A DNA stretch of 64,000 nucleotides from Anthoceros angustus (Eukaryota > Streptophyta > Anthocerotopsida > Anthocerotales > Anthocerotaceae), in NCBI GenBank assembly GCA_010909165.1, contig VJWM01000107.1, positions 930,001-994,000 of the forward strand, written 5' to 3'. Shown piece by piece: positions 1 to 11,234 of this stretch. The notes below the pieces were generated by a model. The model did no database searches, was not told the DNA's origin, and saw only the letters and a list, made by a program, of their open reading frames with translations. Numbering within the stretch: the stretch's first letter is position 1; each line of letters begins with the position of its first letter. Position numbers and translations under genes: made by a program.

Positions 1-480
1 AGGGAGCTGGAACTTGGTGGCTGTCAGAAGGTGACGGATGAGGCCGTGAGTGCAATTGTCAGTTGGTGCCCCGGCCTCAAAGTCCTTAATTTGGACAATC
101 TGAACCTCCTCACAGATGCATCTCTGGAAACCATGGTGAACAGGGGAGTAAGCTTTGAGAAGCTGTCTTTGAAGCGTTGTAATTTCAGTGATGAGGCTTT
201 GGCCTGTCTTGTCACCTCTTTAGAAGACAAGCTCAAGCAACTGTCTGTGAACGCAGTTCGACAGGCAGGGGACCAAACTTTGCAGGCACTTGCTGCGCAC
301 TGCAAGACCTCGTTGGAAGAGCTGGATATCTCTTGGTGTCGCAGCATGACCGATGAATGTCTTGGTCTCCTTGCAGATTCGTGCCAGCGTCTTACAAAGC
401 TTACCCTCTACGGGTGCACTCAAGTCACAGAGGTCTTCACTAAAGGCCACTCCAACGCCAGTCTCGTCCTTGTTTCCTAG
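1..480 (+). CDS. RAD7-like leucine-rich repeat protein, C-terminal part (5' end outside window)
   Basis: The reading frame is open from base 1 to the TAG at 478-480, so this is the last ~159 codons of a gene that starts upstream. It encodes cysteine-type (AMN1/RAD7-like) LRRs of about 26 residues, with units such as LEELDISWC and LTKLTLYGC. It ends in the GHSN-containing tail shared with the complete paralogue at 27604-28935. Homologues are the plant rhp7/RAD7-like LRR proteins; yeast Rad7 acts in global-genome nucleotide excision repair and in a cullin-type ubiquitin ligase. Identity to the 28 kb paralogue is high over the whole stretch with no stop, so it looks functional. The role in repair is inferred from family, not shown here. 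Confidence 0.8.
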   Translation, partial: RELELGGCQKVTDEAVSAIVSWCPGLKVLNLDNLNLLTDASLETMVNRGVSFEKLSLKRCNFSDEALACLVTSLEDKLKQLSVNAVRQAGDQTLQALAAHCKTSLEELDISWCRSMTDECLGLLADSCQRLTKLTLYGCTQVTEVFTKGHSNASLVLVS

Positions 481-1650
481 GTCCTCAGGCCAAAAATCTT
501 CAGAACTTGGGTCTAGTGCCTAAGCAGACGATGGGACATTCCACGATGAATCTCTTAGGTATATGGGAGAAAAAGCTTTTCTAAAAACATTTATGATAGG
601 AATCTCTTTGATGAAATTTACTGGGTTTTCTCACTTGCCTATTCTGAAAGTCAGAATACCAAGTGTTTTGGATTTCCTCCTGCTGAGTTCCGTAAAGGGA
701 AGGTCTTGGCGCGTAAGTAAAGGGAGGGTTTTATCATGTCGGAAGGAGGTGGTGCCGTGCCAAAACCGTAAACTCTGGCACGATTAGTTGGTGGTAGCAT
801 TTGCGAGTAATCACACAGCCCTTGCCCCTGCCCCTGCCCCTGCCCATTGAATGTGCTACTAGTGCGTATGTGGACACATATGAAAATATTAATACTGATG
901 CACAATTAGTTACTAGATGATGGTATTCCACCTCATATGTCTCTAGAGAGCTTTCCTCCCATTTCAAAAGATGTGTATATATAGAGAGTTTTAGTTTGGA
1001 GTATTATTTTCATTTTTACTATTTAATACTCAGATACATTTTTGAGAAAAAAGAACATAAGCTTTCATAGATGACATGAGTAAATTTTTATCGAAATTTA
1101 TGCTTACCAAGTAATTTTATGATAATATAAATATTATTATATATACTTGAAATATTATTTTAAATATTTATTAAATTAAATTACATAGTAATATATATTT
1201 TGGACCTTCATCTCCCCATAATTATTATAGTGATGTGGATTCTAAACATAGCTTTTCTACATTTTGGGGACGATTCATTCTTCTTTAGGTAAAAAAATTG
1301 CTCCATGACTTGGTACTTGGTGGTGGATGGGTGATCCCATCCCTGTGATGGAAATGTGAGTTGGATATGGAAAATATGAAATTGACATACCTGTAAAAAG
1401 GATGCATGGATAAAAATAAATTGAAAGCGGAAAGAAGGGAAATGGTTATTGGCAGAGACGGACTGCGCAAGAAGCAAGTGGCGTCCAGCTTGCCAGTGCC
1501 AACGCCGATGCCAATGCCGTACCTAACCGCAATGGGAACCAGTTACAGCAGGGGTCCAGGGAGCGGGGTTCCTAAAGGCCCGGTGGCGACTTTGACGGAA
1601 ACTGAAACCGAATGAGCGTGCACCATTTGCTGGCTTTGGAGGGAGGAGTT
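481..1650. other. Intergenic, AT-rich; no gene seen
   Basis: 3' flank of the RAD7-like gene. It holds a short CCCTGC hexamer run at about 821-846 and a very AT-rich stretch at 960-1210. Small ORFs here show no family resemblance. Confidence 0.6.
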
Positions 1651-1667
1651 AGAACTTAAACCCTGGC

Positions 1668-1681
1668 TTGCCTGGACCTGG

Positions 1682-1715
<34 letters not shown>

Positions 1716-1755
1716 TTGCCTGTGCCTTTGCCTTTGCCTTTGCCTTTCCTGCTCA
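1668..1755. repeat. GCCTGA/GCCTTT hexamer microsatellite
   Basis: About 14 hexamer units: GCCTGA-type first, then GCCTTT/GCCTGT. It lies at the upstream edge of the GC-rich leader of the telomere-binding gene. The hexamer period keeps long fake ORFs open on both strands. Confidence 0.85.
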
Positions 1756-1769
1756 TCTTCTTTGCCAGG

Positions 1770-3551
1770 CCCAAACCGAAACCGAATCCACGCGCTGAGC
1801 CTGCTCGGGCCGGCCATCTCATCTCCTCTCCACTCCAATTGCACCGGACTCTGCTCGCCCGCTCGCAGCAGCGCCAAAACCCTCGCTTGTCCCCTCCCCT
1901 GGCCTGCCAGCCTCCAGGCCGGGGGCGCTCCCCCCGCTTTCCCCCCGCGGGACGAAGGTTCGCGGCACGGGGCTGTGCGCTGCTCCGCCCGCCCCGCCCC
2001 GCTCTGCGCTCCAGCATGCTGTGCGCCCGGATCCCTGCCCGCCCTCCAAGGTAACACGCGCATTGAGCCGTTTGCAGGACAAGAACATGCAGCAGGCGGA
2101 GCTTGCCCCGCGGGGTGCTGGGAGGGAGGGAGAGAGGGAGGGAGGGAGGGAAGGAGGATGGGAGGGGAGAGGAGAGGAGAGGAGAGGAGGAATCGGATGG
2201 AGTGGAGTGGAGTGGAGTAGAGGTGTAAGGGAGGCCGATGTGGGAGGTTTGCTGCTTCTTAGATGCCGGCAGGAGCCGGGGCGGGGCCAAGATTATCTTT
2301 CCATGACAATTGGGTGCCGGTTTCGCAGATCCTGGTGTGCACGCCCCGGCATTTGGAGTGCGCCGGTGTGCTGTTAGTGTGAGCGTGGCTGCGGCAGGGA
2401 TGTTGAAAGGTACCGTGCACGGCGCGGGGTCTGCATCTGGTTGCGGTTTGTGTTCATTCCGGGTTGGGGATGGGGGCCTAAACCCTTGACTTTGGGGCCT
2501 GCCTGTTGCAGGTCGGGAAGCGGGGAGAGGCATGTGAGGCTTCGTTCTGATTGCTGTGTCGAGGCAATTGTGACGCAACTCAGCTCGTGCTTGCTGGATG
2601 AGTGTGGCGGAGGTGGAGGCTTTGGGAGTGGAGTGGAGTGGAGTGCAGTGGAGTGAAGTGGGGTCTTGACCGTCTCGCATTTTGGACTGACAGGTGGGAA
2701 GCTGGTGCGTGGATGTGATGAGGAGGGCGCTCGGGTGGTAGCTGTGGTGCCATCGCGCGGATCGGGAAGTTTTGCTGGCGGATTTCGCGTGCCGGGCGTG
2801 TTCCGGGTAGGGGGTGGTAGGAGCTGGAGGTGGGTTTGGTGGACGCGCTGGAGTGAGGATGGCTGGACCGTTGAGATCTTCTTTTGCAGGATGTGGGAGC
2901 GCGTTTGCTAGTCCCTGACTTTGGTTGATTCTTGTGCAGTGGGGGGCGGCCTTTGGCGCTGGATATTCTTGACGAGGCAGCGCATCGTTGGGAGATGCTG
3001 TTCGCCGTGGGCGGGAGACGGGGATGGTAGAAGTAGTATGGAATGGATTAGTTCCGGAGGCGTGGAGGATCGGCTTGGCTGGATGTGCTTGATCAGAATT
3101 GATTAAGGTGGGACTTACAGATGGCTCCGTCTTTCTCCCTTCAAGGTGATCTTGCTTGCCGACTTCCACACTACCTGATTGACTGCTTGTTGCTGTGTAA
3201 AGCCCTCCGGCTGCATCTCGGTCTATCGGTGGCTGCACGCTTTCTCATCTGTAAATTCGTTTTCCCATGTAGCTGACAATCAGCGCTTGGATTAGCAACA
3301 CCGCAACCTGAGACTACTGGTGTTGGGTGTATGTCAATGTGCCCAGGTGCACATGGACTGCGGCTGGACTGATGGAGGCACGAGGTCGGAGAGTAGGTGG
3401 TGGTTTCCCGGGGTACAATGGACCGGCCCTTCCCCGAGCAATGCGATCGGCTCGTGTATGCTCATTCCTACCATTCGTCTTTTCAATTTTTCCTGCAATC
3501 CTTCTTTTCAGCAGTTCTGCTTCTGCTTATTTTATTTACTAGGAGCAGGAA
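1770..3551 (+). promoter_or_regulatory. GC-rich putative promoter, 5' leader and leader intron of the telomere-binding protein gene
   Basis: 1770-2060 is strongly GC-rich, like a CpG-rich plant promoter or first untranslated exon. Purine-rich microsatellite follows at 2110-2232. A pyrimidine tract and acceptor-like ends near 3512-3540 precede the first good ATG at 3552. No protein family is seen on either strand. I infer an untranslated first exon and a leader intron; the transcription start is not determined. Confidence 0.4.
2110..2232. repeat. Purine-rich GGGA / GGAGA / GGAGT microsatellite
   Basis: Runs of GGGAG, then GGAGA, then TGGAG units sit inside the presumed leader region. A shorter GGAGT run occurs at 2629-2660. 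Confidence 0.8.
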
Positions 3552-6500
3552 ATGGCCTCCACTCAGGTGGTTGAGCCTCATACATTCTTGAAGGCCTGTC
3601 CGCTGCTCTGTTTGTGCTGGTTGTATTCACTTCTGTCTGGTCTGTTTGCTTCTAGGGCCGTGGAGAGGCTGGTCGACAGACATCAGAGATAGGCGGACGA
3701 GCTGGCTTTTTTGAACTGCTCGCAACTGTTGCAGGGCAATTTTTGCAGGATGCAAGTGTCGGGCAAGAGCAGGACAGTGACAAGCTTAAGCAGAAATGCT
3801 CGCAGGTTGCAGACAGTATGCTGGTCACATCTAACCAGAAGCTTCAAAATGGAAACTCTCCCTGCTTGGGACCGTGTCATTCAGGGTCAGAGGACAGGGA
3901 CATGTGGAAGCATAATGTTGCACTTTCTAAGCAGAATAGCCTTCCTGGAGGGGCGCCTTTAGCTGCAAACTCATGTGACAGTAGCGTTGCTGTCCAGCAG
4001 AACACAGCGGCTGTGAAGGAAGATCAATTACTTGAAAGTGGTGCCAGTCCTTTCAGCAATATCAGTTGTGAGGTCGTGTCCTCTGAAGCTATAGATCTTG
4101 TGGAAGGTGGTGCAGCGAAGTCATCTCAAGCACTTGGAGGATGCAGCTATGATGGAAAGGTTTTGAACGGTGATTGTCACTCCGGGACGGCCTGTGCTCA
4201 TCGAGAGATTGACAACATTGAGAACCTGGAGAATGGGGGGAACCTTGTAGCGCAGGGTGAAATGCCTGGTTTGTGTAAAACTAGTGAGATGCTGCATAAC
4301 CAGACTATGGATGGAACCGATCATTGCTTGTGTAATATGCTTTGGGAGGAAAGTCATTCATGTGATATAGCTAGTGATGCGCAGGACCACATTCAGAGCC
4401 TGTCAAAGGATTCCAGGGGCCCAAACTCTGATTCCTGTGATGGTACAGCAGTTGTCAAGGAAGAAACAGTAGAGCAGGTCTCCAGTAGGCAAACCCCTGT
4501 ACAGCAATCATTGGATGTAGTGAAGGACCATGGTGATGTGAGTATAGATGTAAATATGGATGCTAGGATGGATCTTGAGGATTATGTGGAATCGAATCGA
4601 CATGTGTGCATAGCGGATAAGAAATTGGACAACACCATGTGTGAGAGCCAGGATTTGAAACCAGTGGTAGATGCTGGCAACTCTTTGTCCGTCAATGTAA
4701 GTAGCATTGAGGAAGCAGTGGGTTCCGAGGAAGCAGAGCAGGGCGGTACACAGAGTAAGTATACTATGCAGGAAGATCCTGGTGAAATACGCCTTGTGGA
4801 TCATCTTGCAGAAAAGAAGGTCTGCAGGGGACTACGGCGAAAGACATCTGATTCGTTAAGAGAGGCGAATATGAAGGATTCTTATGCCAAGGGTTTAAAA
4901 GCAAGGAAATTGGCAAAGGTTGCTAGACGTACTCGTGGCTCAGGGTCCTGTTCAAAACGGAAGCATGCAGAAATGGAACTGCAGTCAGATACAGGTAACA
5001 ATCTGAGGACCTTTGGTCTGTTGGCTTACGTTTCTTATATTGTTTGCCGTTTGCTTTTTTGCCTCTGCCTGCATATACACAGTAGGTGGCCATCATCATA
5101 CTATTTTGTGAGGTATCTTGTTTGTCTGTGGTGAGAGCTGCACATACATTGATTAGTTTGCACTTTTGGAGTGTCAGATGTGGTTCATGGCAAAAGGGGT
5201 TTTTTTGGAGATATCGCATTTACCCGACAACGGACATCCAGATCCTTTTCAGCGAAAAGGAAGAAGATGGAGGAGGGAACTGACAATCTTCTCCCTAACC
5301 TGGAGCTCAACGGTAAACCCCTTACAGTGGAATGCGCTGATGGTGAGCCACCTGCTGCCGCGGCCAAGTTACGCAGTGGTGGGACCTTGTCACCTGTCTG
5401 TCGACCCCTTTCGACCCTTCACCTCTGACTTTAAGCTGCTGTCTGACATTTTTGAGTTGGTTCTGTAGCCAAAGCGGCAAGTGTGGCATCTTCTCCGACT
5501 GCAGGTCCGTCAAAACTGCCATCCAAGAAATCGGCTGAGCCACATGGTGTGTTACCATCGTGTTTACCTTCTGGTTGTGAATCTAGCAGAAAATGATCAG
5601 TTTGAATGTCAAATGTGGTGCCGCTGATTACCTCCTTCTCTCAGTTGTTTTGTTTGGTTGTATTGGTGGCCCAACTGCCTTCCTAATTGGTTCCTGATGG
5701 ACTGCAGTTAAGTTGAGTATCAAGTCCTTCACTGTTCCCGAGTTTTTAGTTGATCTGCCAGAATCGGCAACTGTTGCAAATCTGAAGGTATTGCAAGCTC
5801 TGCATTCGAACTAACTACATCTGCCTTTGTGACTTTGTTTGTGCAATGTTTTGACGTATGATGAGGTCCAGCTGCATTTGCTCCAGTTTTGACCGCGGCA
5901 CTTTTTTATTGTTGCACAGAGGGCAGTAATGGACGCTGCTATGGAACTTCTAGGTGGAGGTCTAAGGGTTCGTGTGCTTCTTCAAGGAAAGAAAGTTCCA
6001 GATGAAGGTGTCAGTCTGGGGCAGATGGGAATCTCCAGACATGGGAAGCCTGAATCCCTTGGTTTCATGCTGGAACCCAGTCCTGTTCCCCCATCTCCCA
6101 CCGCTGCTGAGGATCCTCTTCTGGTGCTGTCCCGGGCTGCTGCTCAGCCATCTCCACGGTATGTCAAGTCCTCAAGTTTATGATAGTGTGAGAGCTGGAG
6201 ATGCAGAGAGTTGGGTGTGTTGTGTATACATGAGATTTTGCTCTAGTTAGTTGTGAATGGTATATTGTCAGCCAGGACTTCTAACCAATGCTCCTCTGGT
6301 GGCACATCGAGGCATGCGGGATTTTAGGGTTGTCATTTTAACAAAACAACTAATTAGTGCGCTTGGTTTTCCAGGTATCCTGTGTTTACTGTGCCAGGGC
6401 TGCCTGTGATGGGAGATGCTGGTCGTGCTCCTTGCAAGAGTAGAGCAAACAAGGGCAGCAGTGTGCTGGAAGCTGATGGTGCGTTCGGAACGGTGGCGTG

Positions 6501-7343
6501 TGAGCAGCAAATAGTTGGGGATCCGAATGGGCTGTCGTTTGCGGTCGAACCCGATGATTCAACAAATGGTTGCAATGGTTCAAAATGTAAGTCTACTACT
6601 GGGGACAGAATGTCTCTTTCACCTCACTGCACTGGTGTTGCTGCTGCGGGAGCCTTAGCTGCAATAAGAGCACAGGCAAATGTCCGCCAATGAGCTAAGT
6701 CAGAAACTGTGTCTGATGCAGCTCTGCCACATGATCCATCGGATGATTCATTGGTTTCAGCTTCTGGAGCCATCATTCTGCATCCAAGCATGGGGGGCGA
6801 GAATATGCAAGGCATGGCCTTAGTACCAGTCAGGCAAAAACTGCGCGCCATTGATACCAGCAAAAGGAGGATAAGGAGACCGTTCAGTGTAGCAGAAGTT
6901 GAAGCCCTGGTGCATGCAGTTGAGAAACTTGGAACTGGCAGGTGGGACTGTAATGGTTTGTCCATGCTGAATGTATCATTGCTGGACAATGCTGAGCTCC
7001 TGATGCTTTGAAATTTGTTTCTGCTCAGGTGGCGAGATGTAAAGTTGCGTGCCTTTGATCAGGCCAAGCATCGGACATATGTGGATTTGAAGGTACTAGG
7101 CTGTGAGCCTGCGTGATGCTGCTTACCATATAAACTGGCAGATTTCTTGCTTTGCAGACTGTAATTTCACTCACTTATTTTTGGCAACAGGACAAATGGA
7201 AGACTCTTGTTCATACAGCTCGAATTGCTCCCCACCAACGCAGGGGGGAGCCTGTTCCACAGGAGTTGCTGGAGCGTGTCACCCGAGCACACACCTATTG
7301 GGCAGCACAGCAAGCAAAGCAGCAAGCTGACCTTGATTTCTAA
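3552..7343 (+). CDS. Telomere repeat-binding protein, TRP/TRFL family (Ubl + Myb/telobox domain)
   Basis: Nuclear protein expected to bind double-stranded TTTAGGG telomere repeats. Proposed exons: 3552-3566, 3656-4994, 5253-5312 (or from 5211; both acceptors keep frame), 5469-5546, 5708-5787, 5920-6158, 6375-6586, 6722-6941, 7029-7092, 7191-7343. All have GT-AG borders and matching phases, giving about 819 residues. The family N-terminal motif LLATVAG is at about 26-32. A ubiquitin-like domain (VKLSIKSFTVPEFLVDLP, then GGGLRVRVLLQGKKV) spans about 498-580. The C-terminal Myb/telobox domain begins KRRIRRPFSVAEVEALV near 722 and continues across two introns (WRDVKLRAFDQAKHRTYVDL, DKWKTLVHTARIAPHQRRGE). 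The intron that splits the Arg codon before WRDVK sits inside the Myb domain. The short first exon (MASTQ) is the least certain part; the start could lie upstream. Confidence 0.9.
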
Positions 7344-9119
7344 GTCTCAACGCAAATCACAAGTTCACCTCATGCCATACTGCTGAGAGTGCGAGGTCTC
7401 TTGGGTGTCTGTACAGTTATTTCTTGATTGATTAGTTAGCTCCTTTGCCTTGGAATTCTTGGGGTATTGGCATGTACCATGCATTATTTATGCGTATTCA
7501 TATAGCTGTGTAGTTAGCGTCCAGGTAGAGAATCGATGAGACCTGCTGATACTAACCACAACCTGACTTTGCCCGGTATGTGGTACTGGTATGTCACCCA
7601 ACTACAAAATGAAGCTATGGCCGAAGACTTGTGTCGGGTACATTCTCTCGCTCTTCATCTTCTGTTGGTGGAATCATGGGGTGAAGTCATCTCAGCATGG
7701 TACTCTCGCATTAGAGGTTAGCACAGGACAGGGACTAGGAATCTGCCGACAATACCAGTGCAGGGCTTGCTATCGTGTTTCTTGTGAATCACAGGAGATC
7801 GCGAGTTTCTAGCGACTTGCGCATTCTGCAAATTATGTACAGGGGTAACTTACCCCAGGATCTTGTGAATTACTGATATTACGATAGAAGCGGTCGGTCC
7901 ATGTTCGTGATTCAAACTCCAGATCATAAGTTTCATCCGTTTACCAAGTCTCTTTCCATAGGAAACGTGAAGAGTCCTGACGTCGGAAACACTTGAGTTT
8001 CAATCCCAGGCACAGGCCGCCTTCGATTTGTGCGCTGCGCTCCTTGAGTTCAATGCCATTCCTACTTGTGGGATGCATATAGGTTTTTTCAGATAAACCT
8101 TTCAAAACGCTTTATATGGTCAGGTATGTACGTGCGACTCCCCCATATTTACGTTATATCTCCCATGCGATTGTCGCTCACACCTCCTCCTGCTGTGTCT
8201 ATCACACTCATACAAGGCTGATGGCACCAACGGCCAAACATTGCTACCATGCCTCTAGTTGCCACTGCGCCTCCGGTTGCCACCACGCCTCCACTGGCCC
8301 CGGTTGGCACCATGCTACGGTCCCAATGTCTGCGCGGCAGCATGCGCGTGGCAGCCCATTTCTTTCTGTGCATCCCGCCGGTGGTGCCATTGTGGCTAAC
8401 AGTTGTCACCGACAAGCGTGTAGTAATGCACTTCTTTTTGTGCATCTCTCAGGTTTATCGGCATGACAGCAAGCCATGCTTATCATATTCGTCACAACCG
8501 ACAGCGCTCGCCGTCAAGGGTTATCCATTGGACTGGGGCCCTCGCGAGCATGGCGACCATACCATGGCAGCCACGGCCAAACGCAAAATCCTAAACCCCC
8601 TAAACCCTAAATGTAAACCCTCAACTACAATTAAACCGCTTGTAAACCCTCAACTACCCCTAAACTACATCTTGAAAGGTATGGTTATCATACATGAAGC
8701 ATATCAAACGTGCTGTGAAATAGACCCTTTCATGTATGAGGTATAATGTACAATAGGTGCTAGCCGCATGTCAAACTTCGACAGGCTAATATTAACAAAG
8801 ACAATGTTATGAAATATTTCATGTGGCATCCAATGGCTTTCACGACTCTCGGCGACACCTTTGTTTCTGAAAGGGTGTCTAAAGAGTTCCAACTCACAAC
8901 ACTGTCCCAAACGTTTCACAAGTTCTTGGGTTCTAAAAATGGCAACATTGGCAAAGACACCATGGAGTTTAATATGGCCATCCGCCATAGAAATTGGTTC
9001 AAATCGTAAAATATGGACAAATATAGTAGACAAAACTGTAGAGTACAGAGAAGTTATCATAGGGATTTTAAAACTCTAGCGTTTCGTTCCAAGGATCCGA
9101 ATGGATATGCTTTACTTTT
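7344..9119. other. 3' flank and intergenic DNA; no recognised gene
   Basis: Likely holds the 3' UTR of the telomere-binding gene up to about 7.5-7.8 kb. ORFs at 8249-8746 (+) and 8704-9060 (-) match nothing I know. 8230-8330 has imperfect 'gccacc' style repeats. Confidence 0.5.
8588..8668. repeat. Short degenerate telomere-like (CCCTAAA/TAAACCC) tract
   Basis: Several CTAAACCC and GTAAACCC units, spaced by other bases, within 80 bp. They resemble the plant telomere repeat but are too few and irregular to be a true interstitial telomere. Confidence 0.5.
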
Positions 9120-9620
9120 TCAACTGTCTCACACACGTTGGCATTTCGAAACAGTACAGCAGAAAAGAATGACTTCCCATGGAGTTTCGAGGAAAAGAAT
9201 GGAAAGAATAATCAGGAAAAAATATGGCATAAATGCTCATGATGGAGGAATTTTGTAACATACGCACAATTAGTGTGCAACACTTTTGTAAACGCAGCTT
9301 ATTGTCTCATGTTATACGCAGATATGTCTAGCATATTTATACATCTGACGTGAGTTTTGTAAATCGTGGGATATGATTTCATTCAGACTGCCTGCGTTAA
9401 TAGCATATGATGTGGCAGTTCGAACGTTTTCTGCTAGCCTCAAATGATTGAGAGCATCCGGAGAGTCTGTCTTCTGGAAGGTAGACCACAAGCCCATTTT
9501 CTGAGAAAACGAGTGCACATCGAAACCTGCAAACGCGAACATCAATAGGGCATACATTTAGAGCTTGGCAAAAGAGCAAGGTTTTACGTTTTACATTTCC
9601 ATTTTTTGGAGCTAACTTTT
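9120..9620 (-). pseudogene. Duplicated 3' end (last exon and flank) of the DHAR gene
   Basis: This stretch is a diverged copy of 15960-16640. It contains the start of the DHAR last exon (residues KTDSPDAL near 9470) on the minus strand, then diverges from the DHAR reading frame. The 3' flank (CGCACAATTAGTGTGC, the TACGCAGA block) and the upstream intron stretch with AAGGTTTTACGTTT are also copied. No other DHAR exon is present here, so it is a non-functional fragment. Confidence 0.75.
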
Positions 9621-9641
9621 TGCTTCATGCAAGTATTAGTC

Positions 9642-10397
9642 TATTATCAGATTATCAGATGATCAGATTATCAGATTATCAGATTATCAGATTATCAGAT
9701 TATCAGATTATCAGATTATCAGATTATCAGATTATCAGATTATCAGATTATCAAATTATCAGATTATCAGATTATCAGATTATCACATTATCAGATTATC
9801 AGATTATCAGATTATCAGATTATCAGATTATCAGATTATCAGATTATCGATTATCGATTGCAGTTATCGGTTATCAGATTATCAGATTATCGATTGTCAG
9901 ATTATCAGATTATCACATCAGATTATCAGATTATCGATTATCAGATTATCAGATTATCAGATTATCGATTATCAGATTGTCGATTATCAGATTATCAGAT
10001 TATCAGATTATCAGATTATCAGATTATCAGATTATCAGATTAGCAGATTAGCAGATTAGCAGATTAGCAGATTAGCAGATTAGCAGATTAGCAGATTAGC
10101 ATATTAGCATATTAGCATATTAGCATATTAGCATATTAGCATATTAGCATATTAGCATATTAGCATATTAGCATATTAGCATATTAGCATAATAGCATAT
10201 TAGCATATTAGCATATTAGCATATTAGCATATTAGCATATTATATTAGCATATTAGCATATTATATATTAGCATATTAGCATATTAGCATATTAGCATAT
10301 TAGCATATTAGCATATTAGCATATTAGCATATTAGCATATTAGCATATTAGCATATTAGCATATTAGCAGATTAACATATTAGCATATTAGCAGATT
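9642..10397. repeat. Octamer satellite in three successive variant blocks
   Basis: About 94 units of 8 bp. ATTATCAG-type units fill 9642-10038, ATTAGCAG units 10039-10094, and ATTAGCAT units 10095-10397, with a few slips. ORFs across it are a by-product of the 24-base codon period and encode only a monotonous IRLSDYQI-type repeat. Confidence 0.97.
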
Positions 10398-10902
10398 TTC
10401 GCCTTCCTTGAATCTGGCTATGCCCTCGCCTTGCATGGATGGTGGTATTTCGTTATTTACCAACCAATCAGGTCACACGCTTCCAAAAAGAACAATTTTC
10501 GAGATACATCTTCATGTTCTCGAGATAATTTAGCTACCTGAGTATATTGTGTAGTCCCCTGGGCACTAATTTTTATTACTTTAAATTTGCCAAATTGATT
10601 GAACCTCGTTGGGATGGTTTTTTTTGTTATTGGTAGACCACATTGCCTATCCCATATAGAAATGTTCTCTCTTAGTTTCTTCTGTGTTAGTGCCAATCTG
10701 CACAGTTGCTTATGTTTTTTTCCATTAGCTATCTAACGCTGTCAAGTAGGTAATCATGGAGCTGACGCTAATGGCTAACAAGGATCCGAAAATTTTGGTT
10801 AGTAGGACCATTACAAGGATGAAACAAAAGTCGCAATCGGATCACTTTGCTCTTGAATAGAACTCATAGAAGCAATTGGATGGTGAAAAGATAATCATCT
10901 CT
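10398..10902. other. Intergenic; nothing recognised
   Basis: No coding similarity or clear repeat was seen. Confidence 0.5.
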
Positions 10903-11234
10903 CCTCAAGTACATCGGCTTTATAAACAGAAAGGCCTTACTGTTGGTATTATAGGATGGTACATAGTGTTGTATTGAAACAGCTATTTCAAGAGCGTAAA
11001 CACTATCAAGATTGATACACAATAACTCACATGTAAATGGGTATGAACTTGAAAGTGCAGGTGAATTACCTCAAGTACATCGGCTTTATAAACAGAAAGG
11101 CCTTACTGTTGGTATTATACGATGGTACATAGTGTTGTATTGAAACAGCTATTTCAAGAGCGTAAACACTATCAAGATTGATACACAATAACTCACATGT
11201 AAATGGGTATGAACTTGAAAGTGCAGGTGAATTA
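10903..11234. repeat. Tandem duplication of a 166 bp unit
   Basis: 10903-11068 and 11069-11234 are near-identical; one difference noticed is ATAGGATGG versus ATACGATGG. Both start CCTCAAGTACATCGG. The near identity suggests a recent event. Confidence 0.95.

Noticed and set aside
1649-3238. 529-codon minus-strand ORF rich in Pro, Ser and Ala
   Set aside because: It runs antisense through the GC-rich leader and hexamer repeat of the telomere-binding gene. Biased base composition explains the open frame and no domain is visible.
8588-8668. Interstitial telomere array next to a telomere-binding gene
   Set aside because: Only a few imperfect CCTAAA-type words; the proximity is probably chance.
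9620-10051. 143-codon ORF of IRLSDYQ repeats
   Set aside because: It is only the 8 bp satellite read in frame; the protein has a perfect 24-base period and no gene context.
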